DNA from: Actinomadura harenae
GTDB taxonomy: Bacteria > Actinomycetota > Actinomycetes > Streptosporangiales > Streptosporangiaceae
Direction: 5' to 3'
DNA: 64,000 nt
Assembly (NCBI RefSeq): GCF_003696215.1
Contig: NZ_RFFG01000015.1
Location: 62,001 to 126,000, forward strand
Part shown: piece after piece, positions 32,225 to 40,144 of the stretch
How positions within the stretch are numbered: the first letter of the stretch is position 1
Layout: every line of letters begins with the position of its first letter
The notes under the pieces: generated by a model
The model's database searches: none
What the model was told of the DNA's origin: nothing
The model's input: the letters and a program-made list of their open reading frames with translations, nothing else
Made by a program: the position numbers and the translations under genes

Positions 32225-33682
32225 TCAGGGCGAGGCCGAAGGTTCCCTGGTGGGCGTGCTCTCACCCGCGTCCGTCGCCACCGTGCGGGGACGGGCGGAG
32301 CGCTGCCTGAGGAGTCCCAGCGCGGTGAGCAGGCCGAGAGCGGCGAAGACCGCGGCCGTTGCGAAGGCGGCGTGGTGTCCGGCGGTGAGTGCGAGCGGCG
32401 CCGGTCCGCCGGTCGCGGACGTCCGGGCCGTGGCGACGCTGGTGCAGATGGCGGCTCCAAGGGCGGTGCCCACGGCGAAGGAGGTGTCGGCGAGGCCGGC
32501 GGCCAGGCCCGAGTCGCTTTCGCGCACGCCGGTCAGCGCGGCGATCTGCCCGCAGACCGTGGCGACGCCCATCCCCGCCCCGAAGAGGCACAAGGCGATC
32601 GGCAGGACGATCATCGAGCCGCCGACCGGGATGCGGGTGAGCAGCAGGCAGCCGCAACCGAGCAGGACGGTCCCGGCGGTGGCCACGCGCCGCGGGCCGA
32701 GTCTCGTCACGACCCGCTGGCTCAGCAGGGCGCCGATCACCGCGGCGACGGTCATCAACGCGGCCACCAGCCCGAACCGCGCCGCCGACCAGCCGAGCAC
32801 CTGCTGCGCGAAGGACGTGAGGGTGATGAGCATGCCGTCCACGGCCATGCCGGCGAGGAGCAGAAGAAGGTCGCCGCCGATCAGCATGCGCGAGCGCAGC
32901 GTCCCCAAGGGAACGAGCGGTGCCGCCGATCGCCTCTCGACCAGGACGAACACCCAGACCAGCACGATCGCGACGGCCAGCAGCCCGACGGTCGTCCCGC
33001 TCGCCCACCCGGACGTCTGCATCCGGGTGATGACATAGACGAGCAGGACGAGCGCCGGGGTGATGGTGAGCGCCCCGGCGATGTCGAAAGAACGAGAGCC
33101 GGTCAGATCCCGGCTCTCGCGCAGCAACCCGGGGGCGAACGCCAGCACCAGGACGCCGACGGGGATGTTGATCCAGAACACCCACTGCCAGCCGAGCGCG
33201 TCCGTGATGAGGCCGCCGAGCAGAAGACCGGCGGTCGCGCCGAGCCCGCCGAGGCCGCCCCAGATCCCGAGCGCCTTGTTCCGCTCGCCTCCTTCCGGGA
33301 AGGCGTTCATCACCATCGACAACGCCGCGGGGGCGATGATCGCGGCCGAGACGCCCTGCAGCGCGCGGGCGGCCACCAGGACCTGGATGGACGGGGCGAG
33401 CCCGCAGGCCAGGGAGGCCGCGACCCGCAGCAGCATCCCGGCGACGAACATCCGCTTGCGTCCCAGCAGGTCCGCGGCGCGGCCGCACAACAGCACCAGC
33501 CCGCCGAACGCCAGCGCGTAGGCCGTCACGGTCCACTGGACGGCGGGACCGTGCAGGCGAAGGTGCCGTTCGATCGCGGGCAGCGCGGTGAGCAGAGTCG
33601 TGCCGTCGAGGATCGTCATGAAGAACGCCGCGCCCAGCAGCGTCAGCATCCACCAGCGCCTGGCCTGTGCGGGGACGGTCAT
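32225..33682 (-). CDS. MFS drug/H+ antiporter, DHA2 (EmrB/QacA-like, 14 TM)
   Basis: 485 aa. The first helix has FFMTILDGTTLLTALPAI, and the loop 2-3 motif A appears as GRAADLLGRKRMF. Motif C-like Gly/Pro pattern follows in GLGATAGLLLGGLITDALGWQWVFWINIPVG, placing it in the 14-helix DHA2 group that exports drugs or antibiotics by proton antiport. Its ATG overlaps the stop of the SRPBCC gene (ATGA), so it is the last gene of an ArsR-SRPBCC-MFS operon. The exported compound is unknown. Confidence 0.92.
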   Translation of the reverse strand: MTVPAQARRWWMLTLLGAAFFMTILDGTTLLTALPAIERHLRLHGPAVQWTVTAYALAFGGLVLLCGRAADLLGRKRMFVAGMLLRVAASLACGLAPSIQVLVAARALQGVSAAIIAPAALSMVMNAFPEGGERNKALGIWGGLGGLGATAGLLLGGLITDALGWQWVFWINIPVGVLVLAFAPGLLRESRDLTGSRSFDIAGALTITPALVLLVYVITRMQTSGWASGTTVGLLAVAIVLVWVFVLVERRSAAPLVPLGTLRSRMLIGGDLLLLLAGMAVDGMLITLTSFAQQVLGWSAARFGLVAALMTVAAVIGALLSQRVVTRLGPRRVATAGTVLLGCGCLLLTRIPVGGSMIVLPIALCLFGAGMGVATVCGQIAALTGVRESDSGLAAGLADTSFAVGTALGAAICTSVATARTSATGGPAPLALTAGHHAAFATAAVFAALGLLTALGLLRQRSARPRTVATDAGESTPTREPSASP

Positions 33683-34128
33683 CGGGCCGCACGCGACAGG
33701 TCGGTGGCCAGCGCGTCGAGCCAGTCGCCGGTGCCCTGCTCCCGCCAGCTCGGTTCCTCGCGGCCGTCCAGGAAGGTGCCCTGCTCGGTGAGCAGCAGCC
33801 GGGTGCCGTCCTCCTCGGGGGTGAACTCCACCGTCGTCAGCGACACCGTCGCCAGCTCCGTCCCCGCCGACAGCGTGGAGGTGTAGACGATCCGTTCGTC
33901 CGGGACGATGTCGCGATACCAGGCCTCGAACGTCAGCATCGGACCGGCGTCGCGGCGGCCGCGGTTGACCTCCCGTCCACCGACGCGGAAGTCGAGCTCG
34001 TGTTCGGCGTCCGGCCCGGCGAACCAGCGCGCCTTGGCCTCGGGGTCGGCCCACGCGGCGAACACGGTGGCCGGTGAGGCGGCGTAGCGGCGTTCGAGGA
34101 CGAAGGTCGAGTGAAGGACTTCGCTCAT
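33679..34128 (-). CDS. SRPBCC/AHSA1-family protein
   Basis: 149 aa START-like fold protein (FVLERRYAASPATVFAAWADPEAKARWFAGP, RIVYTSTLSAGTELATVSLTTVEFTPEEDGTRLLLTEQG). AHSA1-type proteins next to ArsR regulators are a common actinobacterial pairing, thought to bind hydrophobic ligands. Start and stop overlap both operon neighbours by 4 nt (ATGA), so expression is translationally coupled. Confidence 0.9.
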   Translation of the reverse strand: MSEVLHSTFVLERRYAASPATVFAAWADPEAKARWFAGPDAEHELDFRVGGREVNRGRRDAGPMLTFEAWYRDIVPDERIVYTSTLSAGTELATVSLTTVEFTPEEDGTRLLLTEQGTFLDGREEPSWREQGTGDWLDALATDLSRAAR

Positions 34129-34469
34129 GGTGTGCTCCCATGGTCCGGGCGGTCGGTCAGGTGGGCGTCGAGTCGGTCGAGGCGCTGCTCCCACACGGTG
34201 CGCCGGCCGACGATCCACTCCTCGGCCGTCCGCAGCACCCCCGGCTCGATATGGCACGTGCGAACCCTGCCGGTCTTCTCGGACCGGACCAGCCCGCACG
34301 CCTCCAGCACCTGAAGGTGCTGCATCACCGCAGGTAGCGACATGTCCAGCGGCCGCGCCAGCTCGCTGACCGACGCGGGCCCGCGAACCAGCCGCTCCAC
34401 GATCTCCCGGCGACTACCGTCCGCCAGCGCTTGGAACACCCGGTCCAACGATCCAGGTTGGTTAAGCAT
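34125..34469 (-). CDS. ArsR-family transcriptional regulator
   Basis: 114 aa winged-helix protein (LDRVFQALADGSRREIVERL, SVSELARPLDMSLPAVMQHLQVLEACGLV, EKTGRVRTC) lacking the Cys-rich metal site of classical ArsR, so it is more likely to sense an organic ligand, perhaps through its SRPBCC partner. The ATG at 34469 was chosen because a TTGACT-N17-GATAGT promoter places the transcript start on it. First gene of the ArsR-SRPBCC-MFS operon; probably autoregulated through the palindrome over its start codon. Confidence 0.92.
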   Translation of the reverse strand: MLNQPGSLDRVFQALADGSRREIVERLVRGPASVSELARPLDMSLPAVMQHLQVLEACGLVRSEKTGRVRTCHIEPGVLRTAEEWIVGRRTVWEQRLDRLDAHLTDRPDHGSTP

Positions 34470-34505
34470 GTGCCTAACTATCAGTCCCCACCGCCAAATA
34501 GTCAA
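34461..34505 (-). promoter_or_regulatory. Leaderless promoter and start-codon palindrome of the ArsR operon
   Basis: On the minus strand TTGACT (34505-34500), 17-nt spacer and GATAGT (34482-34477) are followed after 7 nt by the ATG at 34469. An 18-bp near-palindrome, GTTA-A-GCA-TG-TGC-C-TAAC (34461-34478), spans the ATG and touches the -10 box. Its arms match 7 of 8 bases. It is the likely operator for the encoded regulator. Confidence 0.6.
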
Positions 34506-34624
34506 GCAACCTATTAACCTTCCGAGAGTCGCGCCCCTCCCTCACCGACGCCAGGACCGTTCCGCGCTTCCCGCCCGGACGAGTGTTACGTTGATCTGCT
34601 TTGCTCCGATCGGAAGGAAAGCAG

Positions 34625-35419
34625 ATGGACGTCCCTTCCCTGCACAGCCGCTTCCTCAGCGACGCGCTGCCCCGGATTCAACAAGACGCGCGCGTGGCAG
34701 GCGTGGCGGTCACCGGATCGATCGCGGACGGGCGTCCGGACGTGTACTCGGACGTAGACCTGGTCCTTGTCGTCGATGACGAGGCATACGACGCGGTCAT
34801 GCGGGAGCGGCTCACCCTGATCGGCTCGTGGACCTCCCTGGTGGCCGGATTCACCGGTGAGCACGTCGGCGAGCCACGCCTGATCATCACGCTGGTAGGG
34901 CCGCCCCTCCTGCACGTCGACTTCAAGTTCGTCCGGGCCTCCGACTTCGCCGAGCGGACCACGGACCCGGAGATCCTCTGGGACCGCGACGGCCTGCTCA
35001 CGGGCGTCCTGGCCCAGCAACCGCCGGCCACTCCGGCGCTCGACCTTCAGTGGATCGAGGACCGGTTCTGGGTCTGGGTGCACTACGGCGCGACGAAGCT
35101 GGGCCGTGGCGAACTGTTCGAGACCATCGGCTTCCTCGCCTACCTGCGTGACACCGTGCTCGGCCCCCTGGCCGCCCGCCAGGTGGACGCGCCCCCGCGC
35201 GGCGTCCGCCACCTGGAGACCATCGCCCCCGAACAGGCCCGCGACCTTCAGGCAACACTGTGCGGCCACGACCGCCACGAGGCCGCCCAGGCCCTCCTCG
35301 CCGCCGTCGCCCTCTACCGCCGCTGGTCGGATGCCGACGGAACAACCATCAACCGAAACCACAACGCCGAGAACCTCGCCGTCCAGTACCTCCACACCGT
35401 CATCGACCAAACCCGCTGA
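34625..35419 (+). CDS. Nucleotidyltransferase-domain protein
   Basis: 264 aa from the ATG at 34625, which follows GGAAGGAAAG. The N-terminal polymerase-beta-type nucleotidyltransferase motif is GSIADG...YSDVDLVLV, with the two Asp of DVD for metal binding and a later acidic LHVDFKFV. This is the pattern of small-molecule adenylyltransferases such as aminoglycoside-modifying ones, but the acceptor cannot be read. The C-terminal half is helical. First gene of the lower-GC accessory segment, transcribed opposite to its neighbours. Confidence 0.82.
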   Translation: MDVPSLHSRFLSDALPRIQQDARVAGVAVTGSIADGRPDVYSDVDLVLVVDDEAYDAVMRERLTLIGSWTSLVAGFTGEHVGEPRLIITLVGPPLLHVDFKFVRASDFAERTTDPEILWDRDGLLTGVLAQQPPATPALDLQWIEDRFWVWVHYGATKLGRGELFETIGFLAYLRDTVLGPLAARQVDAPPRGVRHLETIAPEQARDLQATLCGHDRHEAAQALLAAVALYRRWSDADGTTINRNHNAENLAVQYLHTVIDQTR

Positions 35420-35427
35420 CGGCAGGT

Positions 35428-35574
35428 CTACCTGCGGGTCCTGCGATCGGCGAGCCAGCGCAGCCCCGCGACCAGGCCCGTCGCGAGAACGATCACGATG
35501 AGCAGCAGCGTCGTGACCAGCGTTCGGTGAGCGGCGCGGCCGACCGCGACGTGCCTGGCCGGACGGACTCTCAC
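35428..35574 (-). CDS. Small membrane protein, 48 aa
   Basis: GTG at 35574 with GGAAGG 8 nt upstream; stop TAG at 35428. The peptide has a basic N-terminus (VRVRPARHVAVGRAAHRT), one hydrophobic helix (LVTTLLLIVIVLATGLVAGL) and a basic tail (RWLADRRTRR), so one membrane pass is predicted. It begins 17 nt after the DUF6879 gene on the same strand and may belong to that unit. No family recognised. Confidence 0.6.
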   Translation of the reverse strand: MRVRPARHVAVGRAAHRTLVTTLLLIVIVLATGLVAGLRWLADRRTRR

Positions 35575-35591
35575 CGGTCGGGCCTTCCGTC

Positions 35592-36200
35592 TCAGGCGTG
35601 TCCATGGGGAGCTGGCAGCGGAGCGATCTCCCGTTCGAAGTAGGTCAGCAGCCGTTCGCCCGCGCCGTGGAGCTCGACGAGTTGCCGGTGGCAGGCGTGG
35701 ATCACTTCCGGGTCGTCGTGACGGCGGCCGCCCGAGTGCGTGCCGTCGCTGTCGTAGAGGACCTCGTACATCACCGTGGTGCCGAGGAACACCAGCTCAG
35801 GAAGGTGATGCTCGGCCTCCAGCCCGGTGAGCTCCGCCGCGTCCAGGATCCGAATGTCCTGGACGCCCGACTCCGCTCTCACCTGAAGCACGTGCAGTTC
35901 CCACTGGAGGTACGGGCTGACCGGCCGTTCGACGATCCGGAGGCGGTGGCTCTCGCGTCCGGTCACCGTTGCGTTCGCCGACCTGCTTGCGGACCGTTGC
36001 TCCTCGATCAGGGCGAGGGCACGTCCCCAATCGCCGGTACTCATCGCGATCCACCCGGGTTCGTCAGGCTCACGAAAGGACTGCCGCCGCTCCAGCTTCC
36101 AGAAAGCGCCGTCGGTACGTTCGTGGTAGCGCCAGAAATCATTGAGATACCCCTGGGCGTCCAACTCGACGGCAGGGAGCTCTCCGACGCGATCAAGCAT
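35592..36200 (-). CDS. DUF6879-family protein
   Basis: 202 aa of the actinobacterial DUF6879 type, recognised from FWRYHERTDGAFWKLERRQS, the GDWGRALALIEEQR segment and MYEVLYDSDG. These proteins are abundant in actinobacteria, often beside XRE regulators and DUF397 proteins; no activity is known. Its first codons overlap the end of the upstream small gene by 8 nt. Confidence 0.85.
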   Translation of the reverse strand: MLDRVGELPAVELDAQGYLNDFWRYHERTDGAFWKLERRQSFREPDEPGWIAMSTGDWGRALALIEEQRSASRSANATVTGRESHRLRIVERPVSPYLQWELHVLQVRAESGVQDIRILDAAELTGLEAEHHLPELVFLGTTVMYEVLYDSDGTHSGGRRHDDPEVIHACHRQLVELHGAGERLLTYFEREIAPLPAPHGHA

Positions 36201-36462
36201 CGGGAATGTCGGGCTTGGCGGCGATCAACATGTTCCGGGGAAGGACGACGAGGCGTTCGCCGTCGCCGACCGAGACGTCGGCCGGCAGACGCTCGGAATA
36301 CTGCTCGGTGAGGTCACGGCCGATCACTGCGATATCACCGTTGTCCAACTCCCAAATATCTGGACACGTCGGATCTCCTGTGGTGTTCCCCAGCTCGAGC
36401 GCCGACTTGCCGAGCCTACGCCTGAACCCGGTAGTCGGGTCGGCCTCCCACGGTCGAGGCAT
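36193..36462 (-). CDS. Small conserved protein upstream of the DUF6879 gene
   Basis: 89 aa from the ATG at 36462 with TAGGAAG 8 nt upstream. Contains DPTTGFRRRLGKSALELGN, a Cys-Pro-Asp-x-Trp-Glu-Leu-x-Asn-Gly-Asp motif and IGRDLTEQYSERLP, a pattern I associate with small proteins that pair with DUF6879. Overlap of 8 nt with the next gene shows they are co-expressed. Function unknown. Confidence 0.7.
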   Translation of the reverse strand: MPRPWEADPTTGFRRRLGKSALELGNTTGDPTCPDIWELDNGDIAVIGRDLTEQYSERLPADVSVGDGERLVVLPRNMLIAAKPDIPDA

Positions 36463-36869
36463 CGCGAGACTTCCTAACCGTAAAGCAAGGGTGTCCCAAA
36501 ACGGTCTCACGCGCCTTGTGGACGGGCAACCCCCGGTAGAAATTCGCAGTCACAACACCTGCTGCCACGTTCCCAACTCCACCGATTCTGGGCGCTTGTA
36601 GCCTTACCGTCCATCCGAGCATCCGTCACCAAGCGGATCTGGAATCTCACCGACCTGCCGGGCCGAAAGAACCACCGACGGCTCGCTGAAGATCCGCTTC
36701 CGCCGGACGCCCCTTCCCCTGCGCGCCTGCCGTCCTCTTCGCCCCCTGAGAGGGCGCAATCCGATCAGCGCTACCTTCGTCCCTGATTGGGGGTTCTTCC
36801 TGGCCCGCGATGCCTTGGCGTCCGGATGGTCGCTCGGTATCCGGCTCATCACTTGTGCCGGAGGCGCGA
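36463..36869. other. 407-nt gap without a supported gene
   Basis: Lower GC than most of the window. Short frames exist on both strands, but none has a ribosome site with a sensible product, family match or good codon bias. It must hold the promoter of the downstream 36462-35592 unit. It could be a decayed gene remnant, but no source is recognisable. Confidence 0.5.
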
Positions 36870-37772
36870 TCAGCGTGCGGAAGGAGGGTGCCAGCTGGTG
36901 GATGTGTCGCCTCGGCGGAGTGAGCGCACACGGCCGGCCACCTCGTCGCGAGACCACGGGTCGTCGTCCGCCTTCCTGATGTAGGCGCTCAGTCCGCTGA
37001 TCTCCCGAATCTGGATCAGCGTCTCAAATGACCTCGATTGCCGGACGTCGTATCCGTACCGGTGGGCGAAGTCGTCGAGGTCCTTGGCGCTGTGCCGGGA
37101 GAAACGGCGGGCCATATAGAAGGGTTGGATCAGGTCCCATTCGCGCGGACCGTGTGCTGCATGGTCCCAGTCTCCGAGGAGGACGCGTCCGTCGACGGTT
37201 CTGATCAGGTTGTTGGAGTGCGCGTCCCCATGGATCAACCCGGGCGGCAGGTCCGTCCCCAGTTCGGACCACGCGTCGCGGAGTTCGCCGATCCGGCTCA
37301 GCAACCAGGCTCGTGCCTGGCCGTCCAGGCTTCTGCCCTGGTTCTGGACGGCAGCGCTGACACTCGCGAGCGGGTCGTCCAGCGTGGTCAGGGTGACGGG
37401 CGGATCAGGCTGCTGATGGAGGTCGCGGAGGAGCGTGGCGAGGTCACTCGCTGACCCCGGACGGTCTGCGACCGTATCGAGAAGCCGCCAGACCGAGACG
37501 ATGAGACCGGCGGCCTTGAACGGAACGAGCAGTGCGGGCTCGACGCAGGGGTAGCCGCGAGCGTGAAGCCATCGGGTGAGGCGCACGGACCCCTTTACTC
37601 GTTCGAGGGCGTCGGGGTTGCTCGCGATGCGGATTACGATCCCGGCCGACGGAAGTGCCACGACGGTGTTGCTGTGTTGGTGGACGACCCGCGCGTCACC
37701 GAGATCGGCATCGCACTGCTCGGCCGCTCGGCATAGCGCGTCCGCAACGTTCCTTGGAAGAGCATCACGCAT
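36870..37772 (-). CDS. Aminoglycoside-phosphotransferase-fold (APH) kinase
   Basis: 300 aa with the APH catalytic loop HGDAHSNN (H181, D183, N188) and metal-binding GDWDHAAHGPREWDL (D201). The N-terminal lobe shows VVHQHSNTVVALPSAGIVIRIA. The family phosphorylates hydroxyls on aminoglycosides, choline, macrolides and other small molecules; most chromosomal actinobacterial members are uncharacterised. A resistance role cannot be claimed. Start ATG at 37772. Confidence 0.87.
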   Translation of the reverse strand: MRDALPRNVADALCRAAEQCDADLGDARVVHQHSNTVVALPSAGIVIRIASNPDALERVKGSVRLTRWLHARGYPCVEPALLVPFKAAGLIVSVWRLLDTVADRPGSASDLATLLRDLHQQPDPPVTLTTLDDPLASVSAAVQNQGRSLDGQARAWLLSRIGELRDAWSELGTDLPPGLIHGDAHSNNLIRTVDGRVLLGDWDHAAHGPREWDLIQPFYMARRFSRHSAKDLDDFAHRYGYDVRQSRSFETLIQIREISGLSAYIRKADDDPWSRDEVAGRVRSLRRGDTSTSWHPPSAR

Positions 37773-37847
37773 GACACCGATGTCCCCGAACTCGGCCAGG
37801 AGAACCCGTCAACCGGGGACGAGCGTCTTCCGAGGCGCGGCCGCCTG

Positions 37848-38306
37848 TCATACCGGCAGCACAAGGTGTGGTTTGTCCTGGGATGCCGCGTAGTCCAGCG
37901 TGTAGTGGGTGCCGCCGCCGGGGCTTCCTGCTCGAGGGAAGCCGATCACGAGGTCGCTGCGGTCGACCATGTAGCGATTGCGAGCGTGATACCCGGATGT
38001 TCGGGTCTCCCCGCACAGTTCGACCACTTCGCCGAGGCGTCCGGCGTCCCGTGAGATGGCGATGGCCTGACGGGCGTCGGCGGGCTGGTCGGCTTCCCTT
38101 GCCGGGACGGCCACAATGATCGAGACCTGGGTCTCCCAGGTCAGCCACAGGAGCGACAGCGAGTCGATCCCGGACGCTCCGCCGATGTAGTACCTGACTC
38201 CCGAGCCGGTGAAGGGGCGAAGGTACTCCTCGAAGAGCTGCCGGTACTCGTCCGGTGAACGGTGGGCGGTCGACCTGGTCCCGGTGATAGTCACGCTCTG
38301 CGGCAT
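37848..38306 (-). CDS. SLOG/DprA-Rossmann-like nucleotide-binding protein
   Basis: 152 aa from the ATG at 38306 (an in-frame ATG at 38342 is an alternative). Rossmann-like fold with VTITGTRS near the start, YIGGASGIDSLSLLW and a late GFPRAGSPGGGTHYTLDYA. The pair of Gly-rich motifs is that of SLOG-superfamily proteins (YpsA/DprA-like), which bind nucleotides and often occur in defence or signalling loci. 75 nt downstream of the APH gene start region, same strand. Confidence 0.75.
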   Translation of the reverse strand: MPQSVTITGTRSTAHRSPDEYRQLFEEYLRPFTGSGVRYYIGGASGIDSLSLLWLTWETQVSIIVAVPAREADQPADARQAIAISRDAGRLGEVVELCGETRTSGYHARNRYMVDRSDLVIGFPRAGSPGGGTHYTLDYAASQDKPHLVLPV

Positions 38307-38410
38307 CGGCCCTACCTCAGACGGCTGCGTGGCGGTCGTCACCGTCGTCGCCCACTCCTCTCGGGGGCGAAACGCCTCTGGGGGGTGGTGCCCTTGAGCG
38401 CAGGCGTCCC

Positions 38411-38971
38411 TCAGGGGAGTGTGCGGGCGTGGATGACGGCGTTGGTGTACTGCTCGGTGGTGAAGTCCGCCGGGTCGATGCCAAGGTCGGCCATGACAGC
38501 TCGGACGTCGCTGAGGGCGGAGCCGACACTCTCGGCGTTCGTCATCGTCTCGACCTCTACGAAGGTGCCCTTGAGCTCGGGGACGGTGACCACGGTGGCA
38601 AGCATGTCGCGGCCTCGCCTGGTGAACCGGTAGTTCACGCAGTGCTTGGTCAGCCGGACGTGTTCGACCGCGCCCAGGGCGCGAAGCACCATGTCGATGG
38701 CTTCGTCGTCGCCGACCTCGGTCTCGTGTTCGGGTTTGCTGCCGGACGCGGCGTCGACGGGGGGTTCCTTGTAGGTGAGCAAGGTCTGCCGGGTTCCGGA
38801 GCGGTCGATGCTGCGGAGGCGCAGCTCTCGTCCCTCGCGGGTCAGAGAGCCATCCGGCTCGTCGTAGTAGGTGTCCCGGTAGACGCTCGTCTCGCCTCGG
38901 GCAAGCTCGCGGAGCCGAATGTGCAGGGCCTCGGGGTCGCGGACCCGGGCCTTCAGCTCAGCCTCGATCAC
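38411..38971 (-). CDS. CYTH-domain protein (class IV adenylate cyclase/triphosphatase fold)
   Basis: 186 aa. The CYTH signature ExExK is at the N-terminus (IEAELKARV), followed by YRDTYYDEPDG, GRELRLRS, LLTYKEPP and VRLTKHCVNYRF, and the tunnel-fold acidic strand GTFVEVETM. CYTH enzymes act on triphosphates (class IV adenylate cyclase, inorganic triphosphatase, thiamine triphosphatase); which one applies is not decided by sequence. GTG start; its first 14 nt overlap the end of the XRE regulator gene, so the two are coupled. Confidence 0.88.
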   Translation of the reverse strand: MIEAELKARVRDPEALHIRLRELARGETSVYRDTYYDEPDGSLTREGRELRLRSIDRSGTRQTLLTYKEPPVDAASGSKPEHETEVGDDEAIDMVLRALGAVEHVRLTKHCVNYRFTRRGRDMLATVVTVPELKGTFVEVETMTNAESVGSALSDVRAVMADLGIDPADFTTEQYTNAVIHARTLP

Positions 38972-39818
38972 GGGATGCCCCCTCCCAGCGCCGACTCCGA
39001 CGCCACAGGTCCTCGTAGTGCCGACGGAATCCAGCGTGCAGGACGCCATCGGTCGCGGCGGTGAGCTTGTACACCCCCGACCGGTGTCCTTCGTGGTCGA
39101 CGCCGAAGGCACTGAGGAACAGCATGTCGTCGAACGCCAGCATGCGCCAGATGGGGAGCTCCTCGTAGAGACGGATCTCGATGTCGGTGTGCGGCAGTTC
39201 GGCCAGCTCCGCCAGCCTGGTCAGCGACAGGCGGATACCGGCTGAGAACGACTCAGCCGACTCAGCGATCTCCGCCGCACGGACTAGCGCTGCGGGTGCT
39301 GCCGGGTCCAACAGCAGCACGCGAACCGCGACGCTCTCTTGGCGGGTCATCAATGGCCCACGTAGCAGCGAGTCGTTGAGCGCGACGAGGCCCAGGACGC
39401 GGACGGCGAGGATGTCGACCCGTTTGGCCGTTTTGGCTTGTCTGCGCAGTTCGTGTTCGACATCGGCCTGGCTGGCGTAGACGTGGGCGATCTCCACCGG
39501 ACCGGCCAACGCACCCACTGTCAGGCGATGTGGTGCCAGGCCCAGCAAGGCGCGGGCGTGGTCCGGCATCACAAGGCCGTGAGCAATGCGTTCAAACACA
39601 TCCAGCTGGGAAACGGCGCGTTTGCCATTGATGATCTCGTTGACACGGCCCTGTCCCATTCCGAGTGCAGCCGCGAGTCGCGCCTGGCTGACTCCTGTAT
39701 ATCGCTGGGTTAGGCGCAGTAGGGCCGGAATGTCGCGTGTGGTGAGGGCGTCGCGGACATCACTCCGTTGCCAAGCCGAGGAGGGGAGTTCCACTGGTCC
39801 GTACGCTCCGGTCTCCAT
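38958..39818 (-). CDS. XRE-family regulator with C-terminal sensor-like domain
   Basis: 286 aa from the ATG at 39818. Helix-turn-helix at about 35-85 (TQRYTGVSQARLAAALGMGQ, VNEIINGKRAVSQLDVFERIAHGL). Residues 130-280 form a conserved-looking second domain (VDILAVRVLGLVALNDSLL, VAVRVLLLDP, IEIRLYEELPIWRMLAFDDMLFLSAF), which looks more like an effector/ligand domain than the common DUF5753. Co-transcribed with the CYTH gene and divergent from the small-ORF/radical SAM operon, so it probably controls both directions. Confidence 0.87.
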   Translation of the reverse strand: METGAYGPVELPSSAWQRSDVRDALTTRDIPALLRLTQRYTGVSQARLAAALGMGQGRVNEIINGKRAVSQLDVFERIAHGLVMPDHARALLGLAPHRLTVGALAGPVEIAHVYASQADVEHELRRQAKTAKRVDILAVRVLGLVALNDSLLRGPLMTRQESVAVRVLLLDPAAPAALVRAAEIAESAESFSAGIRLSLTRLAELAELPHTDIEIRLYEELPIWRMLAFDDMLFLSAFGVDHEGHRSGVYKLTAATDGVLHAGFRRHYEDLWRRSRRWEGASRDRG

Positions 39819-39832
39819 CTGCCTGAGCGTAC

Positions 39833-39847
39833 ATCTCACGGTGAGAT
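39833..39847. promoter_or_regulatory. 15-bp palindrome upstream of the XRE regulator
   Basis: ATCTCAC-G-GTGAGAT: perfect 7-bp arms about one base, 15-29 nt upstream of the XRE start codon. A typical size and place for an XRE-family autoregulatory operator, in the 326-nt gap shared with the divergent operon. The same gap contains AGGCG-N6-CGCCT at 39900-39915. Confidence 0.6.
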
Positions 39848-40078
39848 ACCCGCTGGGGAATCGAGAACGGCCATAGCTCAGCGTCACAGTTGAAGGTGTA
39901 GGCGCACAATCGCCTGCCCAGAGGCGTCGAGCGTGGGTGCGGATTTCCTGGCAGGGGAGCTCCCCGCCCAGCGGTTGGGCACTCCCGGCCATCTGCTTCA
40001 GGCCAGGGAGAAGTGCTCGGAAATATGTTCCCTGGGCGGCGTGATGGACGCGTGTTGGTGCGCTTCATGCCCTAAAGC

Positions 40079-40118
40079 GGCCCCGGCCCGCTGCGGTAAC
40101 AGCGGGGGATCCGGGGCC
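40079..40118 (+). promoter_or_regulatory. Large hairpin in the 5' leader of the radical SAM operon
   Basis: Outer stem GGCCCCGG (40079-40086) / CCGGGGCC (40111-40118) and inner stem CCCGCTG (40087-40093) / CAGCGGG (40100-40106), with a 6-nt loop and a GGAT bulge on the 3' side. It ends 12 nt before the AGGAGG of the first gene. No gene on the plus strand precedes it, so it is not a terminator for an upstream unit; attenuation or mRNA protection is more likely. Confidence 0.6.
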
Positions 40119-40144
40119 TTGACCGGACGTAGGAGGTCCGATCC

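Noticed and set aside
36604..36957. Minus-strand frame of about 117 codons upstream of the DUF6879 pair
   Set aside because: Arg/Pro/Ser-rich with no motif, overlaps the end of the APH-like kinase gene, no ribosome site.
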